A DNA stretch of 64,000 nt from Oncomelania hupensis (lineage: Eukaryota > Mollusca > Gastropoda > Littorinimorpha > Pomatiopsidae), in NCBI GenBank assembly GCA_036898135.1, contig CM072511.1, positions 75,812,840-75,876,839 of the forward strand. Reading direction: 5' to 3'. The notes beneath the pieces are model-generated. The model was not told where the DNA came from. It worked only from the letters and a program-made list of their open reading frames with translations, and ran no database searches. Of the stretch, positions 1 to 10,680 are shown in pieces. Position numbers and translations under genes: made by a program. Position 1 is the stretch's first letter; every line of letters begins with the position of its first letter.

Positions 1-13
1 ATACCAGCTAGAG

Positions 14-1099
14 TTGGCGCGTATCCAAAACAATCAGCATGCGCCACAAGTTATCAGTGACAACAAAGCTCCAAAATTGCCAGCGTTTGTCGACGGGAAG
101 GACCAGATCGACAGTTATTTGGCGAGATTTGAAAGGTTTGCCAAAAGCTCTAACTGGCAACCTCAAGACTGGGCGATTCGACTAAGTGCACTTCTGACGG
201 GGCAAGCACTCGACGTCTACACCAGATTGTCGGACGATGACGCTGAAGACTACGACGTCTTGAAAGAGGCCCTATTGCAGTGCTACAACTTTACAGAGAA
301 GGGCTACCGTAAACGCTTCCGTGAATGCCGGCCCAAGTCAGACGAAACGCCAAAGCAGTTTGTGGAACGCCTGTCGTCATATCTACACAAGTGGGTGGAG
401 TTATCAGGCGAAAGGAAGTCTTACGACAGTCTCCATGACCTGATCGTGAAGGAACAATTTCTCAATGCCTGTCACAAGGACCTAGCGACCCACTTAGAAG
501 AACAAAAGCTGCAGACGCTTAAACATGTGACTGAGGCTGCTGAAAGATATCTTATCGCTCATGGGAAAACCCTGGGGCCACCCAGCGCGACGAAGCATTT
601 TCAGAAGACTGCAAACCATGGGAACCAGATCCAAGGGAGCCAGACGAGCCAGAGACAGACGGACTCCACGCCTCCTCCCAGGGAAGGGCATTCAAGAGGC
701 TGTTTTATCTGCAACGCTACAGACCACAGAGCGGCTAACTGTCCTCAAAACAAAAGTAGCGGACAGCGGAGTAGTACGGACAACGCAGCGGCGGGCAACC
801 GGCAGAGGCGCTTCTCCAATCAACGGCAAACCAGTAGATCTGACCATCAGGTGTGCGGCGGGAGCGTCATTCTTCCGAGTGAGACCAAGCGCACAGCTAC
901 TCCTGCGGACGTGCAAGAGTGCATAACCGATGGCCAACTTCTCCTTGCCAACGGGAAATCCATCCCCGTCGTCGCCAGCGCAGCTATGACCGTCCAGAAC
1001 ATGCCTGTTTCCAAGGGACGCGTCGGAAATCATGAAGTGACTGTCCTAAGAGACTCTGGCTGCAAGTGGGGTCATCGTCAGAGAAGATCTAATCGCTAA
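14..1099 (+). pseudogene. Gag and start of protease, frameshifted (Gypsy-A)
   Basis: The reading frame is open at its left edge and continues out of the window; the first codon shown is not a real start. It encodes a capsid segment that resembles the SCAN domain (RKRFRECR near residue 100, then LIVKEQFLNAC), a zinc knuckle CFICNATDHRAANC (CX2CX4HX4C, about residues 229-242) and the protease active-site context VLRDSGC near nucleotide 1050. Right after this site an extra A in TGCAAGTGGGG (the complete copy has TGCAGTGGGG) shifts the frame, and the ORF stops at 1099. The protein would package RNA and start the protease; here it is broken. Confidence 0.85.
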
Positions 1100-1133
1100 A
1101 GAACAGTTCACTGGCGATTCAAAATGGACACTC

Positions 1134-3251
1134 ATGGCCGACAGCAAATGTGTGAGAGCGCCAGTTGCGAAGATTCATGTCAACACCCCTTTCTACATAG
1201 GCGAAGTCAAAGCGGTTTGCCTGAAGAAGCCGCTGTATGATTTGATGATCGGGAACATCGACGGCGCGAGACGACCCGACGACCCCGATCCAGAATGGAG
1301 TCCTGCCTCAACCCAACACGTCGAAGTTGTGGAGGAGGATCCATTGCCGTTTCCCGATGGAGACCTTACAGAGCTGCTACGGGACAATGTGGTTACTCCG
1401 GCTCAGCCCTGCCGACCAGAGATCGTCGGTGCTGTTACAACCAGGGCCCAGGCCAAGAGAGACAAGACGTCTACGCCACTGAAGGTCGCCGACAACTCCA
1501 AAGCTGCCATCGTGGACAGAGATAAGCTGATCCAGCTCCAGGAAGCTGATAGCACTTTAAACAAGTACAGGAACCGCCAAGACCACGTGACCAAGGGCAG
1601 TGGCACGGTCTATTTTGAGGTGAAGGCCAAGATCCTGTATCGAATCTTCCAGCACCCGAGGGTCAACGGAGGCAAACCATTACGTCAAGTCTTGGTACCG
1701 TTACCCCTAAGGCGCCAGGTGATGGAAGTAGCGCATGACTCAATCATGGGAGGTCACCTGGGTATCAAGAAGACGTCGGATAGAATCCAAGCGGTGTTCT
1801 ACTGGCCAGGACTTCATGCGGACATCAGCCGTTTCTGCCGATCATGTGACATTTGCCAGAAGACCATACCTCGAGGAAGGGTCCCGAAAGTGCCTATGCA
1901 GAGGATGCCTCTGGTCGACCGACCTTTCAAGAGGGTGGCCTTAGACTTAATTGGCGAGATAAGACCTTCGAGTGAAGAAGGTCATCGATGGGTACTGACT
2001 TTAGTGGACTATGCGACTCGGTACCCAGAAGCAGTGCCACTGAAGAAGATTGACACTGAAACTGTAGCAGAGGCACTAGTGGACATGTTCAGTAGACTTG
2101 GAGTGCCTGAAGAAATTCTGACAGACCTCGGGACGCAGTTCGTCTCTGACTGCATGAAGGAGGTCAACAGACTGCTGAGCATCCGGCATTTGACTACGAC
2201 ACCCTACCATCCAATGTGCAACGGGCTTGTCGAAAAGTTCAATGCTACGCTGAAGTCCACCCTGAAGAAACTGTGCAGCGAGCAGCCCAGACAATGGCAT
2301 CGCTATATCAACGCCTTACTTTTCGCCTACAGAGAAGTACCGCAGGAGTCCACCGGCTTCTCTCCGTTCGAGCTACTGTACGGAAGAACCATCCGAGGGC
2401 CGATGCACATCCTAAAAGAACTGTGGACGAAAGAAGTAGACACCCCAGAGGTGAAGAACAGCTACCAGTACGTGTTTGAGCTACGGGAGAAGCTTGAGCA
2501 GACTCTCGAGATAGCCAGAGAAAACCTGAAGACGTCCCAAGACTGTGGAAAGCACTACTATGACCGTAGGGCTGTGAGCAGGAAGTTTAAACCTGGCAAC
2601 AAAGTGCTGGTGCTGCTACCTACTGATCACAATAAGTTGCTGATGCAGTGGAAAGGCCCGTACGAAGTGGAGACCGTGGTGGGGATCAACGACTACAAGG
2701 TGAAGGTCGGCCAGCATTCCAAGATATACCACGCCAACCTCCTTAAGCTGTACGTGGAAAGGCCATCAGAGACTGTGCATGTGGCAACAGCAGCTGAGAT
2801 CGACAACAGCTTTGACAGCGAGGAACTGTTGGAACTGGGAGACTTCCATAGCAAAGAAGGCATCAATGATGTTAAGCTAGGACCACGCTTGACGGAAGGT
2901 CAAAAGATGGAGCTCAGGGACCTTATGGGCGAGTTTCCCCACAACTTCAGCGATGTCCCTGGCTCTACAACTTTGGTCGAACATGAAGTCCACACCCAGA
3001 CCTGGAAGGAGCATCTGCAGACCTTGAGGGAGCTGTTCCACCGTCTCGCAGAAGCCAACCTGACCGTGAGACCCAGCGAATGCATTCTGGGAGCTGACAA
3101 CGTCGACTGCGTCGGACATCCGACGGAAGAAGGAGACAACGGAGGACGCACTGATTCCAGGGAAGCCCACGTGATCATCGTCTTTGACCCTGGGCCGATG
3201 ACGACCGCAACTGACGAGGGCGTCGTTTCCTTGCGAATGAAAGAACATTGA
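1134..3251 (+). pseudogene. Protease C-terminus, integrase and RT remnant (Gypsy-A)
   Basis: After the frameshift the original pol frame resumes. Visible are the integrase H2C2 zinc finger (HDSIMGGHLG then CRSCDICQK, about 1733-1865), the catalytic core (ALDLIGE, the second Asp in TDLGTQFVSD near 2123, and Glu in GLVEKFNATLK), and a GPY/F-type module (WKGPYEVETVVG). Unlike Gypsy-C, the second catalytic Asp is intact here. At about 2990 the frame jumps from VEHEVH, at the start of RT, to TWKEHLQTLRELFHRL, which in the complete copy lies after the YxDD site. The RT palm is therefore deleted, and the remaining C-terminal stretch is scrambled. The copy cannot make its own RT. Confidence 0.85.
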
Positions 3252-3507
3252 CTGTGTGGACGAACTAAGAATATTGGTAATGACAGACTTGAAAATGAAA
3301 AACGTTGACTGGGTAAATGATCTGTGAACATTGACTGTATCCAGAAAGACTTGCAGATGAGAAACCATTGACTCTGTGTGAATGAACTGAGAACGTTGAT
3401 AGTGTTCAGACAGACTGAAATAAGTTTTACTTCTGAAATTTGTTTGTGCATTACGTTTCAACGTTGTTGAAAGAAATTGGGTAAATTTCTTCTTGAGTGG
3501 GGGGTTA

Positions 3508-4146
3508 TGTTACGTTGAAACGCGAATGGTAGTACGTCGGAAACGTGTACGATAGATCTAATCGTTTCATTTTGCAAAGTATTCAATAATGGAGTTTATT
3601 TACCTTTGATTTGAGTTTGCATTTTGTTAGGAGAGGCTTTGTATAACGTTGATAATTTTCGTTAGTTGATATAGTTGTAGAATTTTCTGGATCTGCGGGT
3701 TTGCTCTTGATAGAAATTTCCCGATACATGTCGAAGCAAGAGGTTGTTCCGGAAGATATAAAAATATGTATTGACGTAAGTCAGTGATGACGATCTTTTA
3801 TTCGATTGGTGGCAGTGCGTCATTTCTACTGTATTCGAAATTGTTCCGGAAGAGAGAGAGATTATAAAATTGTGTGCCGCACTGTTGTAGAGAGTAGTGA
3901 AGTTGTTGATAGTAAGTTGGAAAGTAAATTTAAAAAGTGGTTGAGTTGAGTTGAGAATTGTATGCAGTTGTTGATGTATGCTGAATAAAAGTGGAAAACT
4001 TCATACGTCGACTTTGTGACTTGTATGCTGATTGAGCGGGCTGCGTGAATAAACGAATCTGAGTTACACAACTATCAGGAATTCAAGCATCGGGGCTGAA
4101 TCAGATACTGATAAAGAAAAACACCATCATCGAACCGAGTGTAACA
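3508..4146 (+). repeat. 3' LTR of Gypsy-A (639 bp)
   Basis: It begins TGTTACG and ends GTAACA, the same inverted termini as the 641-bp LTRs at 50860 and 56806, with many point differences and small indels. It is preceded by a G-rich polypurine tract (GAGTGGGGGGTTA, 3495-3507). An AATAAA-type signal (CTGAATAAAAGTGG) is near 3980. Confidence 0.92.
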
Positions 4147-5180
4147 CTCTGGGAGACACTTAGACCAGCCTTTGCAACAGCGTTTACCTGATTTTTGTTC
4201 TGTTTATACAGCTGAGCTCAAGGCAATTCATCTCGCTCTGAAACAAGTTTATCAATCCAAAAGAACCTCGTTTTTAATCATGTCCGATTCACTGTCAGCA
4301 CTCCAGGCTCTTTCCACGAGAAAGATATCACACCCTTTTCTGGCAGAGATTTATGACCTCCAAACACAACTTGTTTCTGAGGGTAAAAAGATAGTTTTTA
4401 TGTGGGTCCCTGGTCACATGGGCATCCGCGGCAACATTGCAGTGGACAAAGCGGCTAAAGATGCTCTGCATCTCGATTTCCCTCCAGAGATTTTCCAGTT
4501 TGTGCCCTATTCTGCCCTACGTTGTATGACTGGATCTTATTGTAAACGACTATGGCAGACTGACTGGTCTAACCATATCAACAACAAATTATTTCAAATT
4601 CTTCCCGATTTGTCCGCTTCTTTGCCTAACTTTGCATCCACTCGCAAAGAAGAAACAGTTTTGTCTCGCCTTCATATTGGGCATACTTATGTCACCCACA
4701 GTTTCCTTTTAAAAGGAGAAGAACCACCATGGTGCTTTGCATGTGATCAATCCTTTTCCGTTCGCCATTTCATGTCTGAGTGTGCTGATCTGATTGAGGA
4801 AAGAGAAACATATTTTGGTTCAATACCTTTCAAAGAGATTTTTAAAGTATGTAATGGTCAACATCTGTTTCAATTTTTACATGATGTTGGCTTGTTTTAT
4901 CCCATATAAATCATATCGACATGTTTTGTTTAGTTTGGATATTATTGATAGGACTGAGTTTAGTGATTTGATTGAAGAAAGAGAACATATTTTTAATACA
5001 TCAGTTTTAAAGAAGACTTTTAAAGAGGTGTCATGTGAAAGTTGAGAGTATTTAAGAGTAACAGGCTTGTTTTTTAAGATTTGAAACATTTTATAATATT
5101 TTAAGATAACGTCTCTCTGGTCCTGATTTGGCTCGGAAGAGTCCGCTGGACCTAAAGCAATAACAATGTAATGTAATGTA
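4147..5180 (+). mobile_element. LINE-A copy 1 (RNase H-bearing non-LTR element), 3' part
   Basis: The sequence starts inside the RNase H region because Gypsy-A is inserted here. It matches the longer copy at 11462-13790 and the minus-strand copy at 28805-30572. It has the RNase H ORF, a 3' UTR (GATAACGTCTCTCTGGTCC) and ends in the shared 3' motif (GGCTCGGAAGAGTCCGCTGG) followed by a short (AATGT)n tail. A LINE with C-terminal RNase H fits the I superfamily; Nimb-type elements of molluscs are the likely group, which is inference. The tail abuts the inner part of a DNA-transposon inverted repeat at 5181. Confidence 0.85.
4172..4909 (+). pseudogene. RNase H domain of LINE-A copy 1, 5'-truncated
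   Basis: The frame encodes the LINE RNase H, which removes RNA from the RNA-DNA hybrid made during reverse transcription. Seen in order: the catalytic Glu in VYTAELKAIHLAL, the catalytic Asp in IMSDSLSALQAL, and the last acidic residue in GNIAVDKAAKDAL, with WVPGHMGIRGN before it. The first Asp (the FTDGSK segment in other copies) is cut off by Gypsy-A. The end holds a cysteine/histidine region (CFACDQSFSVRHFMSEC) that follows RNase H in this LINE. It is a fragment, not a gene. Confidence 0.85.
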
Positions 5181-5737
5181 ATCACCGAAATCGAACGAAG
5201 CTCTCCGATGTGTTACGAAATGATGCTTGCATGACTACTACTAGTTGACATTAAAAATGATCGCTGGTGCTTCTAATTCTGTTCGATTTACACAGATTAG
5301 CATTTCGCAACGGTAGGCCCTATACTTTGTTAATATAAGCATAATTATTATCGACTATATTTAATAGTTGCGTTCCTAGATTTGCATTTTGTTAGTTCTC
5401 AGCAGTAGGCCAATAATAGTATTCCCCATTTCCTGCCTAGAACCAAGTAGACACTGTTATACAGTATACATAGTCTTAATCTACATTATATATTATAAGT
5501 CAGTCTCCACGCAGCGAAGAAGCTCACTAGCTGAATATAATTATTAGACCTGTATTGTTTGTTTTACACGTAATTAAATGTATAAACTATATTTATTCTA
5601 ATTAATAATATTTAGGCCTATACTTTATAATATTCGAATCTTTAAATTTCGGGAGAAGGACGAGTAGGCTAAGCGAATTTTTTTTTAATAACTCGAGATC
5701 AGAGTTAAATTAATAGTTAGTTATTCATTGCTTACAG

Positions 5738-5790
5738 GGTCCAGCGGACTGCAAAGAGCCGAATCAGGACCACAAATTCAAGACCACAAC
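5738..5790 (-). repeat. Shared LINE-type 3' end motif inside the TIR element
   Basis: TCCAGCGGACT, a short spacer, then GAGCCGAATCAGGACC. On the minus strand this is the same terminal motif as the 3' end of LINE-A. It recurs at about ten places in the window and here lies inside the DNA transposon, next to an (AGT)n tract. Confidence 0.7.
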
Positions 5791-5807
5791 TTCACTAGTA
5801 GTAGAAA

Positions 5808-5808
5808 A

Positions 5809-5853
<45 letters not shown>

Positions 5854-5894
5854 CAGTATACTTATTTAGTTAAATATTTTATTTGTTTTGTTTG

Positions 5895-5969
<75 letters not shown>

Positions 5970-5985
5970 ATTATTATTTGTTTGT

Positions 5986-6077
<92 letters not shown>

Positions 6078-6080
6078 TTC
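5808..6080. repeat. Microsatellites (AGT)n, (ATT)n and (AAT)n
   Basis: An (AGT)n run at 5808-5852, then (ATT)n at about 5898-5970, then (AAT)n turning back into (ATT)n to about 6080. The ATT and AAT runs form a potential long hairpin. They are the core of the DNA transposon. Confidence 0.95.
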
Positions 6081-7077
6081 CTACTTTAAAAAAAAAGAAA
6101 AAAGAATAGTGTGCTGCTGTGCGTGCTCAATGGTGTAAATATGGTCAGTGACGTTTTGTTTGTTTTTGCTGAAGTTGGGTGTAACACGAAATATTCAGAT
6201 GGTGTTACTGGTTATTTTTTCTCTTATAGATTTACCAACGTTTTCAAATGATTTATGGAAATTTCCGCCTGCCACGCAACATTTTTTTAATGCGTGTTTC
6301 TCATTTAAAATACATATAATTGAAATACATATAACAAATTTACTGTATCAGTTAAAAAGAATATTATTAGTTAAATAAATAATTGCTTTGGTGCTTGCAA
6401 TAAAAATGTCACTGTTTTTTGAGACCATTATAAACTTGCTTTGCCTTGTTGTGCTGAAGGGACATCAACGTATCCATAGCGCTTTGAAGTTTTGTAATGG
6501 TTTTATTGTTGATATAGATGTGAAATCGTTGTATGTGTGCATTATGCGTTATGTATTACTTTTACTCTTTATTACTAATTGTGTCAGTATATTAATCATC
6601 ATAAAATAATAATAATACTAACTGCTTCAAAATGCGAATCTCGACTTGACTTACAGCTTGAAGCTGTGCAGATCGAAACAGAATTAGATCTAAAAGTAAC
6701 AGCGGCTATTTTTATGCACGGATGTTTCACCACAGGCTCTGAAGTCTTTTCTTTTGTCTTTGTAAACTCGTGGGCCTCCTACATACGTATGTAGTATAGT
6801 ATGTAATTGGGGCCTACGAAAGACGAGACTTCCCAGCGTAGTCTGGCCACCATTAGTTTTTTCACGTAGTCCTGCCAGCATTCGTTCGTAAAACATCCGT
6901 CATCGGATAGCTTCGCTCGACTCGGAGAGCTTCGTTCGACTTCGGTAATTGCCTTTTTCGGCGAATGACTGGAACTAGGTTGGAAAAAACAAGTTCGCCA
7001 GTTCAGTGAACTTCAGCCCAACGACGAGTGGAAGAGATCAAACTCAAAACAAAAGAATCATATTCACACTTTACTAA

Positions 7078-7093
7078 CTATTATTATTATTAC

Positions 7094-7155
<62 letters not shown>
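7078..7155. repeat. (ATT)n microsatellite
   Basis: About 75 bp of almost pure ATT repeats, just outside the right end of the TIR element. Confidence 0.95.
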
Positions 7156-7156
<1 letters not shown>

Positions 7157-7836
7157 AACAAAAGACAAAACAAATATATGCACGAAACAGAAATTGCATT
7201 TTCATTTGATCACTATATATTTTATCACCCATGAAAACATTAACCTTCAGGTGAAATATTTGTACACAAAATGATGCTTTTAAGTGCTAGCTTGGAAGCT
7301 CTTTTTAGTGCTTGAACATGTCGCAGAGAAGTTTTTCCATAGGTGTATTGCCGATGGTTCGTCCGAAGAAAAGACGTTCGATTCTGTCATTGGGAACATA
7401 ACGGAGCGCTGGCATCGTCAGAAGTAGTCGCCCAAACCTGGCACAGAAGGTAACAATTTTGGTTAATTCCTAGGAACATGGGGTAAACCACACTGCGTAA
7501 CTGAGGCAAGCCGAGGCTTAAATTCCCCCTCTCCACTAGTATCTGCCGCTGGTCAGCTTAATTGGAAGATTCGTGAAGGTTGACGAACATTTTTTTCGAG
7601 GTTCTGAAGTCCCGTTTAGGGTCCTGAACCTGTTGGGTTTTTTTCCCCAAAAGGTTCAAGAACCTAGGTTAAAATAAAACAGGTTCAGGTTCGGGATTTG
7701 AGAACCGAGAAAATTAAGACAGGCCATTAAGGCTGACCAGCGACAGATAGTGAAAAAAGACTACGCTGCAAATCCTAAATAAAAGTCCGCTCTCGTACGC
7801 ACTCACATTCACATGCACTCGCAAGAATTATTGCAT

Positions 7837-7898
<62 letters not shown>

Positions 7899-7935
7899 TA
7901 TTATTATTATTAATTATTATTATTATTATTATTAT

Positions 7936-7977
<42 letters not shown>

Positions 7978-8494
7978 TAGTAGTAGTATATAAGTAGTAT
8001 TATTATATTATATATATAAGTAGTATTATTACACAAAAACATCAAATACTAAAACTAAGCAGTAAAAATATACACGAAGTACAATAAAATATACACAAAG
8101 TACAATAAAGATGATAACAAATACCTTGTCAATAATGGAAACTAACAGTCATTCACAAACATGCAAACACAAATACACACGCGATAGTCCACAAATAGTT
8201 TTCCTAGCGCCTTTGAGTTCAACAAAGGGAGAGCACTGTTGGGTGATTTGAGTTTTTTAACATTTAGATTATTTCCCCTGGATTATTTAACGAGAATATG
8301 GCGTCAAGAGTGGCTGTATGAAAACAGTGAATGGATTTTTTTTTCTATTTCGACTAAAAATATAAAGCGCTGTATAACTAATTATCCTCACAAACGAAAA
8401 CGCATGTAATATACACTGTTAAACTATGCGAGTCATGAAAGTGCATGTTTGATCGTCTGCACTAAACTATTGGCTGTAGATATTAAAGATTTGT
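7156..8494. other. No gene seen; AT-rich DNA with microsatellites
   Basis: Apart from the MITE at 7534-7752 I see no coding region. 7838-7937 is (ATT)n and 7937-7987 is (AGT)n with small interruptions. 8000-8460 is unassigned AT-rich sequence. Confidence 0.7.
7534..7752. mobile_element. Foldback MITE, 219 bp
   Basis: The left end CACTAGTATCTGCCGCTGG pairs with the right end CCAGCGACAGATAGTG. An inner pair (GAGGTTCTGAAGTCCCG against CGGGATTTGAGAACC) continues the complementarity, so nearly the whole element can fold. There is no ORF. The flanks do not show a clear target duplication. The CACTA-type terminus could suggest a CMC-type origin, which is weak. Confidence 0.55.
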
Positions 8495-8720
8495 TTGAGT
8501 CATGTTCCAGTAATATGGACCACTTCATTTTACATAAATGGACCAGTGGTCCACATTAGTAGAATGTGGTCAATATATGAAGACACTTTTATTGTTATAT
8601 TTTTGTTATATAGTTGGCATATCGGGGGGCTTGAGTTAGATCCTGTATCGGCCAGCGCCTTGAGTCGCCAAGAACGGCGAAATATGTGCGCTATACAAAT
8701 ACCCAATAATAATTATATCT
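8495..8720 (+). repeat. SINE-like 3' end and GGACCACT inverted repeat
   Basis: GGACCACT near 8517 and AGTGGTCC near 8546 form a short hairpin. From about 8640 the sequence GCCAGCGCCTTGAGTCGCC and TGCGCTATACAAATAC is of the type found at 3' ends of tRNA-derived SINEs and their partner LINEs. A related end occurs at 34590-34640. No tRNA-like head is visible upstream, so it is a truncated copy or a LINE end. Confidence 0.5.
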
Positions 8721-8763
8721 AAGAAAACTTTGTGTTTATTAGTGTAGAGAGCAGTTGGTTCAT

Positions 8764-8764
<1 letters not shown>

Positions 8765-8809
<45 letters not shown>

Positions 8810-8814
8810 TAATA

Positions 8815-8881
<67 letters not shown>
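8765..8881. repeat. (AAT)n microsatellite
   Basis: A run of AAT units of about 115 bp with a few AAAT interruptions. Poly-Ile or poly-Tyr ORFs here are artefacts. Confidence 0.95.
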
Positions 8882-8882
<1 letters not shown>

Positions 8883-9019
8883 AGGATGCTATCACGCGCT
8901 TTTTCTTCAATCGAACTCAAAGCGCGGCGATCTGAAGAGATCGCTATTACAGAAGTCGGAATAGAAACCAATTTTTACTGTTAACATTTTTAGATTGCCT
9001 GCATCCAACACAATTATCG

Positions 9020-9180
9020 AAGAGAGGGAGAGAGGAAACCGGAGTACCTGGAAAAAACCCTCGTGTCCTGAAAAGTCTGGTATTTAAGTCACGTAAGTTC
9101 GTCCCACGCGGGGTTCGACCCTCTGATCTTAGTCATAGTAATCCATCTCACTGTCAACTGAGCTACCAGGAGCAGTGTAC
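9020..9180 (-). mobile_element. tRNA-derived SINE with GGAGTACC domain
   Basis: On the minus strand there is a tRNA-like head: A box TAGCTCAGTTG (plus 9155-9165) and B box GGTCGAACCCC (plus 9110-9120) at normal spacing. It is followed by the segment that reads GGAAACCGGAGTACCTGG on the plus strand, shared with the SINE at 31755-31955 and with 14690-14720. It would be transcribed by RNA polymerase III. It lies among microsatellites and its exact ends are not clear. Confidence 0.65.
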
Positions 9181-9253
9181 TCAAATTTCAGGAGATAACT
9201 TTGCAGACTGTAAAAGCAGTGGTTCAAATCCAGTTGCCGGTCTGGAGTCATAT

Positions 9254-9325
<72 letters not shown>
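9254..9325. repeat. (AAT)n microsatellite
   Basis: About 70 bp of AAT units directly before the 5' truncation point of a LINE-B copy. Confidence 0.95.
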
Positions 9326-9327
<2 letters not shown>

Positions 9328-9785
9328 TAGTCATCTCCATTTTCCTATACGCCTGCGAAATATGTTCTCTCACAGCAGATCTACAACGAAGAATACAAAG
9401 CATGGAGATGAGGTGCTACAGCAGACTTCTGTGCATTTCCTGTACCCAGCACATCACCAGCAACGAAATCCGACAGACCATCACACAAGCCATTGGACAA
9501 CATGATGACATGCTCACAATGGTGAAGAAACGGAAACTCCGATGGTATGGCCACATCACCAGAGCATCAGGCCTTGCAAAGACCATCCTGCAAGGCACGG
9601 TGCAAGGAGGCAGAAGAAGAGGGAGACCGAAAAAGAGGTGGGAGACATTCGAGAACGGACTGGCTTGACACTAAGCGAAGCCATGAGGGTTGCTGAGGAC
9701 AGAGAAAGATGGAGTACGTTGGTTAAACGATCATCTGTGGTGTCCTTACGACTTTCGAGTTACGGGATAAGATAGAATAGGATAG
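9326..9785 (+). pseudogene. LINE-B (RTE-like) copy, C-terminal fragment of ORF
   Basis: The 3' end of a non-LTR element. The frame has the post-RT region YACEICSLTADLQRRIQSME, the WYGHITRASGL segment and the basic GGRRRGRPKKRWE motif, then shifts frame near 9650 and ends in LVKRSSVV. The tail is a degenerate TATCC/GGATA repeat (GGGATAAGATAGAATAGGATAG). Six more copies occur at 21034, 25243, 34097, 34838, 39625 and 45521. The RW..HV and RPKKRW pattern is typical of RTE-like LINEs with an apurinic-type endonuclease. It is strongly 5' truncated. Confidence 0.85.
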
Positions 9786-9859
9786 TAAAAATAATAAAAA
9801 TTTTAAAATAAATAAATAAAATTAAACAAAAATACAATACAAATTATTCTGAGACCCTA

Positions 9860-9970
9860 CTCATTCAGATGAGATTATAAAACAAGGTCTAGTCTGTGCA
9901 CGTTCCATCACATTGACTAAAGATCCTGACGCTCATGTCCTAGACGAGAGAGTGTCGGGTACTCAAATAC
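9860..9970 (+). repeat. SINE middle-domain fragment
   Basis: The stretch GTCTAGTCTGTGCACG to GACGCTCATGTCCTAGA matches the minus strand of 35620-35700 and 50570-50640. All three copies share the ACTTTAAAGATCATGACGCT-like core (here with changes) and a GATGAGA motif. The tRNA-like head is missing, so this is a fragment. Confidence 0.5.
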
Positions 9971-9984
9971 AACACTTAGTACAT

Positions 9985-10680
9985 CATGCATGACGTGACG
10001 GTGGGTCTATTGTTGCTGGGCTCTGCACAATGGATTGCTATTACCCACTCGTCGTTCGTCTGCGGAGATCGGCTAGTAAATCACCCTATGACTAATCTTA
10101 ATACATTTATAAGTTTGGCCCCGTCTGTGTTAGGATGGGGATGGGGAGATAGGCAGAAAAGTGCAAAAAGATTCACTGACACACTAGCTCTCACACGGCC
10201 AAGTCCAGCCACTTGTTAACAGTAACTATCACACATCACCCTATGACTAATCTTAATACATTTATAAGTTTGGCCCGGTCTGTGTTAGGATGGGGATAGG
10301 GAGATATTGAGAAAAGTGCAAAAAGATTCACTGACACACTAGCTCTCACACGGCCAAGTCCAGCCACTTGTTAACAGTAACTATCACACATTTATTTCCT
10401 CTACTCTATACAAAATCTTCTAATCATTATAGTAACTTAAATGTCCAAATTTCACTTCGAGTAGTTCGCTCCTTGATAGGTCTATGCAGCTACTGTCTCA
10501 TCATTGGGCTAATAGTGCTTTCTGTCCTATTGTTCGTGTTTCTGGAAGAGTGGACTATCGCACAGTCCTTCTAGAGCAGTTTTGGTGCACGGTTTCCAGT
10601 GACTTAACTGTCTCGTCATTGAGCGGTGTTGTGGTCTCGTCTTCTGGGTAGTAGACCAGTAGGCCAGTGGAGCACACTGC
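9985..10680 (+). repeat. Dispersed repeat Rep-B, copy 1, with internal tandem duplication
   Basis: It matches the reverse strand of 47985-48540: both contain GGGTCTATTGTTGCTGGG, GCCACTTGTTAACAGTAA and TATTTCCTCTACTCTATAC. In this copy the part from about 10080 to 10230 (TCACCCTATGACTAATC to GTTAACAGTAACTATCACAC) is repeated at 10231-10390. No convincing ORF. The family is unknown; it could be part of a DNA transposon or an LTR. Confidence 0.6.

Larger units (their letters stand above)
1..4146 (+). mobile_element. Gypsy-A: Gmr1-like Ty3/Gypsy element, 3' part, RT-deleted
   Basis: This is the right-hand part of an LTR retrotransposon whose 5' end lies outside the window. It aligns along its length with the complete element at 50860-57446: gag, protease and integrase in that order, then a 3' LTR at 3508-4146. 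Compared with the complete copy, sequence is lost from just after the start of the RT region (about 2990) and again further on, removing most of RT and all of RNase H. The internal sequence just before the LTR has degenerate repeats of a GAACATTGAC-like unit. The five bases after the LTR, CTCTG, match the LINE-A sequence seen uninterrupted on the minus strand near 29820, so the element is inserted in a LINE. Its LTR differs from those of the complete copy at many sites, so it is older. Confidence 0.9.
5181..6997 (+). mobile_element. Non-autonomous TIR DNA transposon, copy 1
   Basis: This stretch is collinear with 22341-24194 (copy 2): the inner left inverted repeat (ATCACCGAAATCGAACGAAG), an AGT/ATT microsatellite core, the segment around 6388-6600, and the right inverted repeat ending GGAAAAAACAAGTTCG at 6997. 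The outer ~49 bp of the left inverted repeat are missing, replaced by the LINE-A tail, so the true left end lies beyond the LINE and outside the window. No transposase is encoded. ORFs here (6148-6794) are AT-rich and not convincing. The 10-bp target duplication of copy 2 suggests a Mutator-like group. Confidence 0.75.

Noticed and set aside
2877..3461. Minus-strand ORFs of 183-194 residues
   Set aside because: Shadows of the Gypsy-A pol region and its degenerate 3' repeats.
8636..8971. Long poly-Tyr/poly-Ile ORFs
   Set aside because: They are translations of the (AAT)n microsatellite.
9201..9325. N-terminal poly-Ile part of the ORF at 9201-9668
   Set aside because: Microsatellite fused by chance to the LINE-B fragment; only the part after 9326 is coding-derived.
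5800..9330. CRISPR-like regular repeats
   Set aside because: The repeats are simple microsatellites without spacers, in animal DNA.
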